A model generated the notes under the pieces. That model made no database searches and was not told the DNA's origin. It was given only the letters and a program-made list of their open reading frames with translations. From Acidimicrobiales bacterium (lineage in GTDB: Bacteria; Actinomycetota; Acidimicrobiia; Acidimicrobiales; JAKAVM01): a stretch of DNA of 6,243 nt. Below are positions 1 to 5,838 of this stretch, one piece after another. Where the stretch lies: positions 1 to 6,243 of the forward strand of contig DAIDIS010000247.1 in the NCBI GenBank assembly GCA_027451785.1, given 5' to 3'. How positions within the stretch are numbered: the first letter of the stretch is position 1; every line of letters begins with the position of its first letter. The position numbers and the translations under genes were made by a program.

Positions 1-447
1 AGGATCCATCGAGACCTCAACTGAACCCATACTGGCGACCTCGTTTGCCGCAGCGGACCTGTGCATGATGGTGATTTTGTCGCTCACTCAGCCCGCGGCT
101 CAGGGAATCGAGTCCAACTGCCCATATTTACCACTCCCCAAATACAGATCCTCACCGTACGTCCTGATACCCATCTAGTTAATTTCTCAACCATTGAAGT
201 TACAGACGAAGCCTCGAATTGGGCAACACCTTTAGGCGATACCCACACTTCTGCCCAAAAAGTCCGATTACGAGGATTATCCCCGATATGCTGCATGTAT
301 CTAAGAGTTTGTACCTTAATTGTATTACTGGAGTGCCAGCCACCTATCGGCGGCGAAGCTGGTGGAATCGGGTTCCGGTTCGGTACTGCCGCATCGAGCT
401 GGAATTATTGACAAAAACTACAAGATTGTCCAAAGTGGGGGAGTCCC
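1..447. other. region without a convincing gene
   Basis: This leader stretch is visibly more AT-rich than the genes to its right, and no frame gives a recognisable protein. Short open frames at 61-411 (forward) and 296-84 (reverse) have no family character and poor ribosome binding sites. One weak possibility lies at the left edge. A reverse-strand frame is open from a GTG at 87 or an ATG at 66 or 30 to the window edge, and GAGGT sits 8 bases upstream of the ATG at 30. It could be the first codons of a leftward gene, but only 10 to 29 codons are visible and nothing is recognisable. The region most likely holds regulatory DNA, or decayed sequence between a leftward gene and the DUF302 gene. 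Confidence 0.5.
408..430 (+). promoter_or_regulatory. possible promoter -35 box and inverted repeat upstream of DUF302 gene
   Basis: A perfect TTGACA lies at 408-413. It overlaps an inverted repeat with arms GACAA (410-414) and TTGTC (426-430) around an 11-base spacer. No good -10 box is seen at the expected 16 to 18 base spacing; the best is CAAAGT at 431-436, 3 of 6 matches. That box would also place the transcript start almost on the start codon, after the ribosome binding site. The -35 match may therefore be chance. The dyad could be a repressor site, but this is inference only. Confidence 0.25.
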
Positions 448-831
448 TTGAAGAGTATCGAGGTTTTTATTGCTCAGCCGATGGAGATTGTTGAGCTGGC
501 GCTTAGGAGATGCCTTCTCGATGAGGGCTTCGGCGTTTTAACTGAAATCGACATTGCAGCTACCCTTCGTGCCAAATTGGGCGTTGACCGGGCACCTCTC
601 AAGATCCTGGGTGCATGCAATGCCTCGCTCGCAAATGAGGTTCTACAGATCGACGAGAAGATGAGCCTGCTTTTGCCATGTAACGTCGTGCTCACCGAGT
701 CGGCAATTGGAACCAATGTCTGGGCTATTGACCCGATGGATTTGATTACAGAGGAATCTATGCTGTCTTTCGCCAAGGAAGCGGCCGACAGACTACGGTC
801 AGCACTAGAGGCAACTGCAGCAAGTTGCTGA
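448..831 (+). CDS. DUF302 domain-containing protein
   Basis: This is a small soluble protein of 127 residues that consists almost entirely of a DUF302 domain (COG3439-like), about the usual length for the family. Family hallmarks are visible in order: the GFGVLTEID strand (residues 27-35), ILGACNA (53-59), LLPCNVVL (75-82) and a late AIDP motif (93-96). Cys57 and Cys78, each followed by Asn, sit in the two conserved loops. Cys22 and Cys127 are additional. There is no signal peptide or membrane segment. The start is TTG at 448, the only start codon between the in-frame stop at 409-411 and the Met at residue 12. GGGGGAG at 437-443 lies 4 bases before it. The biochemical role of DUF302 is not established. 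Its position just upstream of a metal ATPase, same strand, suggests a link to metal or redox homeostasis, but a terminator-like hairpin follows the gene, so co-transcription is uncertain. Confidence 0.88.
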   Translation: MKSIEVFIAQPMEIVELALRRCLLDEGFGVLTEIDIAATLRAKLGVDRAPLKILGACNASLANEVLQIDEKMSLLLPCNVVLTESAIGTNVWAIDPMDLITEESMLSFAKEAADRLRSALEATAASC

Positions 832-858
832 AGCCCGGAATCGAGACCATTCCGGCTT
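831..858 (+). terminator. terminator-like hairpin after DUF302 gene
   Basis: The hairpin begins at the last base of the DUF302 stop codon. Its arms 831-841 and 849-858 form ten base pairs with one bulged C at 836 and a 7-base loop. The stem is GC-rich in the middle. The following bases are only moderately T-rich (CTGGTTGTTC), so intrinsic termination may be partial. A second small perfect dyad (GCAACT at 811-816 and AGTTGC at 823-828) lies just before it, inside the end of the coding region. Partial read-through into the ATPase gene is possible. Confidence 0.5.
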
Positions 859-871
859 CTGGTTGTTCACT

Positions 872-900
872 TTCAGGTCGTCCTGGCCGCACGACATAAT
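872..900 (+). promoter_or_regulatory. possible promoter with embedded dyad upstream of metal ATPase
   Basis: CATAAT at 895-900 matches the -10 consensus at 5 of 6 bases. TTCAGG at 872-877 is a weak -35 (3 of 6) at exactly 17 bases spacing. Between and overlapping them is an inverted repeat, GTCGT (877-881) and ACGAC (891-895), with a 9-base centre. A dyad in the spacer is a common position for metal-responsive repressors, so this could be an operator controlling the ATPase. No regulator gene is visible in the window. Support is by eye only. Confidence 0.35.
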
Positions 901-940
901 CTTGTGAAGTGCCGGGTCTGGATGAAATGCGGCAATCACA

Positions 941-3235
941 ATGCGAAAGATAATTGACCGGCACCTGGCTACTTTAATTTTTGCCGTAGTTGCCTTGGGC
1001 TTCGTCGGTGGGGGAATTGCAAGCCTTGCTTCGGCGAGATCAGTTTCGTCGGTATTTTGGATGGCGGCAGCAGCGTTGGCAGCCGGGTATTCGTTGGTTT
1101 CGGCCGTTCTGGTTGTTCTGAGGGAGAGGCGGACTGGCGTTGACGTTGTCGCTTTCTTGGCGATTGTTGGTGCAGTCTCCTTGAAGGAGTATTTTGCAGG
1201 TTCCGTGATTGCGGTAATGGTCCTGACCGGTAGTTCGATTGAGGACTGGGCGAAAGGACGCGCTCGACGAGAGCTTCGGGGGCTGGCAGACCGGACGCCT
1301 AGAACGGTAACCAGAGTGACAGAGCATGGTCTCTCCGAGATTCCTCTCGGTGAAGTCGGCATCGGCGATGTGATCCAAGTAGCTCCAGGAGCGGTGGTTC
1401 CCGTGGACGGCCTGATGATCAGCGCGGGGGTTTTCGATGAGTCTGCCCTTACAGGTGAGGGACTACCTGTTTCCTGTGCTCCTGGCGAAAAGGTTTCAAG
1501 TGGGGTCGTAAACGCCGGAGCCCCGGCAAAGTTAAAGGTCACAATTTCACCGGCTGAATCCACTTATGCATCCATCGTCCGGATGGCGCGTTCAGCGGAG
1601 GCGAGCACTGCCCCAATGGTACGGATGGCGGACAGGTACTCGCTATGGTTCCTCGGAATCACAGGGATTGCCACCGGGCTTGGCTGGGTTCTGGGGGGAC
1701 CGGCTCGGGCTGTTGCGGTGCTCGTTATAGCCACGCCCTGCCCCTTGGTCATCGCCCCACCGGTGGCCCTGATATCGGGACTGTCGAGGGCGGCGAAGAT
1801 TGGCGTCATAGTCAAGGGTGGTGCCGCTCTGGAGCGCCTTTCCAGGTGCACCACGCTACTTGTTGACAAGACCGGCACCCTTACCGAAGGGCGGCCTCGA
1901 CTGTCGGGGATATATGTTGCCGAAGGTTGTGACCCAGACGAAATCCTCCGGTTGGCAGGCTCCTTGGATCAGGTATCCCCGCACGTTCTTGCCCACTCGG
2001 TGGTATCGGCCGCAAAGGAAAGAGCACTGGCGCTCCACGCACCTTCTCAGTCGGTGGAGACGCCGGGCGAAGGAGTCAGGGGACTGGTGGACGGATATCA
2101 GGTCGCAATAGGCCAAGCACGTTGGATGGGAATCACGGAAATGCCTGGTTGGGCCCAGGCAGCGGTAAGGCAGGCCGAAACCGATGGGTCGCTCTCGGTA
2201 TTCGTGGCCGTTGATGGCACACCGTCAGGAGTCTTGACCTTCAATGACCGAGTACGGCTCGATGCCGCAAGGACGCTTAGGCGATTGCGGGAAGACGGAA
2301 TGGACCGAATCGTCATTGTGAGCGGCGACAAAAAGGAAGTTGCGGAGGCCGTGGGCTCAGTGCTGGGCGTGGATTTGGTCCTGGCTGAGCAATCACCGGC
2401 GGACAAACTCCACGCAGTAAAGAAGGAGAGCGCGCTAGCCCCAACTGTAATGGTGGGCGACGGAATAAACGACGCCCCTGCGCTGGCTCTCGCCGATGTC
2501 GGAGTTGCTATGGGAGCTCGCGGCCAGACAGCCTCGTCTGAGTCGGCGGATATCGTATTGGTTTCCGATCACCTAGAACGGCTGGGCCAGGCTCGGTCCC
2601 TAGCCTTGAGAGCGCGCAAGATCGCAGTGCAAAGCATTATCGGTGGAATCGGCCTTTCCGTTATCGGTATGGGACTGGCTAGTGCCGGCTTGATTTCGGC
2701 CGTTGCCGGAGCGCTGGTACAAGAAGTCATAGACGTGCTTGCGATAGCCAATGGCCTTCGTGCTGGGTTACCCCTGGGCAAACCTTGGAATGATCAAATC
2801 GGAATGAAGTTGGCGCAGAAATTCTCGGCGGAGCACGTCGCGGTTATGGCAGATATCGAAAAAATGCGCCGGATTGCCGACTCGATCTCTCCCAGTAGTA
2901 GGCACTCGATTGACTCAGTTCGAGAGATGGTCAAGATACTTGAAGAGAATGTTATGCCTCACGAGAAGGCCGAGGAGGATCTCCTATACCCGTCGCTGAA
3001 GAAATACTTAGGGGGTAGGGATCCCCTGGAGGCTATGTCGCGTGGGCATACCGAGATAGTGAGACAAATCCGGCGAGTGGGGATGCTGACTCAACGTCTT
3101 GACGTCAACGGAATCGACGAACGTGAGGCCGCAGAGTTGAAAAGCTCCCTTTACGGGCTCGCCGCGATATTGGAGCTGAACACTTTCCAGGAAGAGGAGA
3201 CATATTCCTCGCTCCTCGACGCCGTAAGCTCTTAG
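941..3235 (+). CDS. P1B-5-type heavy-metal-transporting ATPase with C-terminal hemerythrin-like domain
   Basis: This membrane pump of 764 residues couples ATP hydrolysis to transition-metal export. Hydrophobic pairs lie at about 8-30 and 36-60, 67-100, 234-280 and 560-607, giving eight likely helices. There is no N-terminal metal-binding domain. Catalytic motifs are TGE (171-173), TPCP in the metal helix (265-268), DKTGT with phosphorylated Asp309, SPH (346-348) at the nucleotide-domain HP position, SGDK (461-464) and GDGIND (506-511). The last helix carries QEVIDVLAIANGLR (594-607), which with TPCP marks the P1B-5 subgroup. Residues about 628-760 form a hemerythrin-like four-helix domain with H632, H674, E678, H703 and E751; the expected helix-4 histidine appears to be N747. 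P1B-5 pumps with this tail (for example Sinorhizobium Nia) are linked to Ni and Fe. Substrate here is inferred. The ATG at 941 is the only plausible start after the stop at 923, but its ribosome binding site is poor. Confidence 0.93.
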   Translation: MRKIIDRHLATLIFAVVALGFVGGGIASLASARSVSSVFWMAAAALAAGYSLVSAVLVVLRERRTGVDVVAFLAIVGAVSLKEYFAGSVIAVMVLTGSSIEDWAKGRARRELRGLADRTPRTVTRVTEHGLSEIPLGEVGIGDVIQVAPGAVVPVDGLMISAGVFDESALTGEGLPVSCAPGEKVSSGVVNAGAPAKLKVTISPAESTYASIVRMARSAEASTAPMVRMADRYSLWFLGITGIATGLGWVLGGPARAVAVLVIATPCPLVIAPPVALISGLSRAAKIGVIVKGGAALERLSRCTTLLVDKTGTLTEGRPRLSGIYVAEGCDPDEILRLAGSLDQVSPHVLAHSVVSAAKERALALHAPSQSVETPGEGVRGLVDGYQVAIGQARWMGITEMPGWAQAAVRQAETDGSLSVFVAVDGTPSGVLTFNDRVRLDAARTLRRLREDGMDRIVIVSGDKKEVAEAVGSVLGVDLVLAEQSPADKLHAVKKESALAPTVMVGDGINDAPALALADVGVAMGARGQTASSESADIVLVSDHLERLGQARSLALRARKIAVQSIIGGIGLSVIGMGLASAGLISAVAGALVQEVIDVLAIANGLRAGLPLGKPWNDQIGMKLAQKFSAEHVAVMADIEKMRRIADSISPSSRHSIDSVREMVKILEENVMPHEKAEEDLLYPSLKKYLGGRDPLEAMSRGHTEIVRQIRRVGMLTQRLDVNGIDEREAAELKSSLYGLAAILELNTFQEEETYSSLLDAVSS

Positions 3236-3256
3236 ATTCTTCCGGCAGCTCTGCTC

Positions 3257-5713
3257 TCAGGACCTACTTATGGCCCTGTCCAAGAAAGTCCGGACCCTCG
3301 GCAGCACCAGGATCGCCTTCATCCAGGCGACGAGGACGAGAAAGGCCAATATGGATGCTCCCGCTGCCGCCATTGTGATCGGGACCGGAGGAAGGGACAC
3401 CGATAGAAAACCATTGACCCCGTTCCATATGAGCAAAGGTATTGCCGAGGCCCCCATGGCGACGACGAGCCCCACCTTGAAGAAACTGAGCGGCCTTGAG
3501 ACAACCGTCAATACCAAGATTCCAAAAAGAAAAAGGGAAATCAGGGAGGCGGTCCTCGATTGTTCCTGGCTGACGTGGGGAGCGATTCTCGCCGAGGCAT
3601 AGGTCAAGTAGGTTGCGCAGGCGGCCAAAGTGCCGGCTGGGATTGTAAAGAACGCGACTCGCCGGAGGAAGTCGGGCTGGGCCATTGGAGCGCTCTTTCC
3701 GAAGGCGAGGAAAAAACCAGGAACACCAATGGTAAAAGTGCTGACTATTGTCATGTGCCTCGGGTAGAAGGGATAGGGAACGGCGGTTATGCCAACGACT
3801 ATTGCCAAGAGCGCAGCGTAAACCGTTTTGGTCACGAATAGTTTTGCAACTCTCTCGATGTTTGCGATAACCCTGCGGCCTTCGAGGACAATCTGGGGAA
3901 CCGTGGCAAACGAGTTGTTCAGCAGCACGATCCGGGCTACGGCCCTGCTTGAAGCGCTTCCGGACCCCATAGCGATGCCCAGGTCGGCCTGCTTCAGAGC
4001 TTGGATGTCGTTCACTCCATCACCGATCATTGCAACCGTGTGTCCTGCGGATTGCAGAGCCTCGACCACCTGCTTCTTTTGCTCAGGCCTGATTCGCCCA
4101 AAGACACTGACTTCACCAGCTCGTGCACACAACTCTTCTTGACTGAGCGCCGACGCGTCCAGTGCCTTTGTTGAGTCCTGTAATCCGGCGGAGTCGGCTA
4201 TAGCTCCTACCGTGGCGTAAGAATCGCCCGAGAGCACCTTGATCCTTACTCCCTGCGACTGAAGGAAATCGATCGTCTGCCCGGCGTCTTCGCGAATCCT
4301 TTCCTCTAGAACAGCGAATCCCGCCGGCTCCAATTCAGCTGGGAGTACCGGTCGCTCGTTGACCCTCGACGGGAAGCCACGAGGGGAGTGGGCGATAACA
4401 AGTACCCTTCTTCCTGCCGCCTGCTGGGCTGCAATCGGCGACGTTGCATCGCTCATGATCGCGGGCGACACGACCTCTGGGGCGCCGATTACCCAGCTCC
4501 CTCGGCCGGTAAAGTATGTGCCGCTCCATTTCCATTCGGAAGAGAAGGGAACGGAAGTCCCATTAGCCCAGCCTTCAGGCTTTTGGTATGCGGATGCCAG
4601 TGCCTTCATCGTCTGATTCGGACTCGCGTCCATTGCGCCCACTGCCCCTATAGCGTTGTGCAATTCTTCGGAAGTATGTTGACCGAGAGGTGTTAATGAG
4701 GTTGGTGTCATCTCTCCAGTAGTAATGGTTCCGGTTTTGTCTATACAGACGATGTCAACCCTGGCGAGACCTTCAATAGCAGCCAGCTCTTGGACTAGTA
4801 CACCGAGCCGGGACAGCCGGAGCGCCCCTGCGGCAAAGGCTATTGAGGTCAAAAGGACCAGTCCCTCCGGGACCATGGCAGAGATTCCGGCAACAGAGCC
4901 GCGTAATGAGTCCGGGAGAGACTGATGGCTTCTGACAAGTTCGCTCAACAACAACACAGGACCGATTGGGATGATGACCCAGGTGATCAGCTTGAGAATC
5001 CGATTGGTTCCTTGCTGTAGTTGGGAGTTGATCAGGCTGAATCTTTTGGCTCGTGCCTCCAGATCGGCGGCGTAGGATTTCGCCCCGACACGGATGGCTT
5101 GCATTACACCGCTTCCTGATACCACGGCGGTACCCGAAAGGACTTCGTCACCCACCGCTTTTCCGACCGTGATGCTTTCGCCAGTCAGTTGAGACTCGTC
5201 GAGCTCAAGCGCCTTGGATTCGAGAATTATCCCATCGACAGGCGCCTGATCTCCCGGTCTTAGAATGACCGTGTCCCCCAAAACAATGGATTGCGGAGCA
5301 ATCCGTAGGTCTAATCCGTCGCGCCTGACGGATGACATTGGGGACGTGAGGATTGAGAGGCGATCCAAAGCACGTTTTGCCCGGACCTCTTGCGTTACGC
5401 CGATTGCAGAGTTGATTGCGATCACGAGACCGAAGAGCCCGTCTTGAGGAGGCCCGACAAAAATAACTACGCAAAAGAGCGAGCCCAGGATGGCGTTGAA
5501 CCTCGTGAACAGATTTGCCCTGGTGATTTCCCAAATGCTTCTGCCGGGCGACGGTGGGGTCGTGTTCGAGAGGCCCTCATTTGTTCTTAATGCTGCTTCT
5601 GCTTGGCTCAACCCGGGGCCGGAAGCGCGATCACCACGTTCCAGAGCCTGGAGCGGCCATTCGCCGTTCCCGGGTTCTGCATCCGAATCCCTTATCCGAG
5701 ACAAACCAATCAA
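3257..5713 (-). CDS. ctpE: CtpE-family cation-transporting P-type ATPase (probable calcium uptake)
   Basis: This P-type ATPase has 818 residues and resembles Mycobacterium tuberculosis CtpE along its length. Its family is implicated in Ca2+ uptake in mycobacteria. Motifs in order: RANLFTRFNAILG entering helix 1 (65-77), TGES (177-180), MVPEGLVLL in helix 4 (280-288), DKTGT with phosphorylated Asp325, KWSG (395-398), WVIGAPE (407-413), LSGD (494-497) and GDGVND (564-569). Two helices at about 72-107, two at 238-296 and six more from 625 to 803 give the ten expected. The first 33 residues, before GLSQAEAA, are hydrophilic and unlike the family. The start is uncertain: TTG at 5713 is the longest option, TTG at 5704 is better spaced from an AAAGG, and TTG for residue 35 is near where conservation begins. 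No ATG or GTG start exists back to the upstream stop at 5801-5803. It converges on the P1B ATPase gene, 21 bp between stops. Confidence 0.9.
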   Translation of the reverse strand: MIGLSRIRDSDAEPGNGEWPLQALERGDRASGPGLSQAEAALRTNEGLSNTTPPSPGRSIWEITRANLFTRFNAILGSLFCVVIFVGPPQDGLFGLVIAINSAIGVTQEVRAKRALDRLSILTSPMSSVRRDGLDLRIAPQSIVLGDTVILRPGDQAPVDGIILESKALELDESQLTGESITVGKAVGDEVLSGTAVVSGSGVMQAIRVGAKSYAADLEARAKRFSLINSQLQQGTNRILKLITWVIIPIGPVLLLSELVRSHQSLPDSLRGSVAGISAMVPEGLVLLTSIAFAAGALRLSRLGVLVQELAAIEGLARVDIVCIDKTGTITTGEMTPTSLTPLGQHTSEELHNAIGAVGAMDASPNQTMKALASAYQKPEGWANGTSVPFSSEWKWSGTYFTGRGSWVIGAPEVVSPAIMSDATSPIAAQQAAGRRVLVIAHSPRGFPSRVNERPVLPAELEPAGFAVLEERIREDAGQTIDFLQSQGVRIKVLSGDSYATVGAIADSAGLQDSTKALDASALSQEELCARAGEVSVFGRIRPEQKKQVVEALQSAGHTVAMIGDGVNDIQALKQADLGIAMGSGSASSRAVARIVLLNNSFATVPQIVLEGRRVIANIERVAKLFVTKTVYAALLAIVVGITAVPYPFYPRHMTIVSTFTIGVPGFFLAFGKSAPMAQPDFLRRVAFFTIPAGTLAACATYLTYASARIAPHVSQEQSRTASLISLFLFGILVLTVVSRPLSFFKVGLVVAMGASAIPLLIWNGVNGFLSVSLPPVPITMAAAGASILAFLVLVAWMKAILVLPRVRTFLDRAISRS

Positions 5714-5731
5714 GCCTTTCGAGATAGCCCT

Positions 5732-5759
5732 CTTATCTAAGCAAAACCCAAGCCGGCAA
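5732..5759 (-). promoter_or_regulatory. possible promoter for ctpE
   Basis: On the reverse strand TTGCCG (complement of 5754-5759, 4 of 6 matches to the -35) is followed after 16 bases by GATAAG (complement of 5732-5737, 4 of 6 matches to the -10). It would give a leader of about 10 to 20 bases before the TTG starts at 5713 or 5704. The match is modest. Confidence 0.25.
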
Positions 5760-5764
5760 GCGAA

Positions 5765-5783
5765 GAGTCGATAGTTGCGACTC
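5765..5783. repeat. short perfect inverted repeat in divergent promoter region
   Basis: The arms GAGTCG (5765-5770) and CGACTC (5778-5783) are perfectly complementary around a 7-base centre. The repeat lies between the divergent ctpE and methyltransferase genes, just upstream of the possible ctpE -35 box. It may be a regulator binding site; no T-run follows that would make it a terminator. Confidence 0.4.
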
Positions 5784-5786
5784 CAA

Positions 5787-5801
5787 GGGGAAAGAGTCCC
5801 C
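5787..5801. repeat. second short inverted repeat in divergent region
   Basis: GGGGA (5787-5791) and TCCCC (5797-5801) are perfectly complementary around AAGAG. The repeat sits 3 bases after the previous dyad. The pair could be tandem operator sites, or chance. No T-run follows. Confidence 0.35.
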
Positions 5802-5826
5802 TAGTCCTAAGCATCATTCTTGCTCG

Positions 5827-5832
5827 TATGAT
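5827..5832 (+). promoter_or_regulatory. -10 box positioned for a leaderless transcript
   Basis: TATGAT (5 of 6 to the consensus) ends at 5832, six bases before the GTG start of the methyltransferase. This is the spacing seen in actinobacterial leaderless promoters, where transcription begins at the first base of the start codon. No clear -35 box is found at the usual distance, which is also common for such promoters. Confidence 0.5.
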
Positions 5833-5838
5833 CAGGAG

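Noticed and set aside
61..411. Forward open frame of 116 codons in the left region
   Set aside because: No recognisable domain, no ribosome binding site, and odd composition; more likely chance openness.
461..464. SGD instead of TGD in the hinge motif of both ATPases as a sign of inactivity
   Set aside because: Thr to Ser is conservative, mycobacterial CtpE also has SGD, and all other catalytic residues are intact. The positions given are residue numbers in the metal ATPase.
474..776. Reverse open frame opposite the DUF302 gene
   Set aside because: It lies entirely opposite a well-supported DUF302 protein and has no family features.
811..828. Perfect 6-bp inverted repeat at the end of the DUF302 coding region
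   Set aside because: It lies within coding sequence and has no T-run; recorded only as a neighbour of the terminator-like hairpin.
805..1563. Long reverse-strand open frame of 252 codons opposite the metal ATPase
   Set aside because: It is rich in Ser, Thr, Pro and Arg, shows no family motif, and mirrors the codon structure of the ATPase gene, whose protein is unmistakable.
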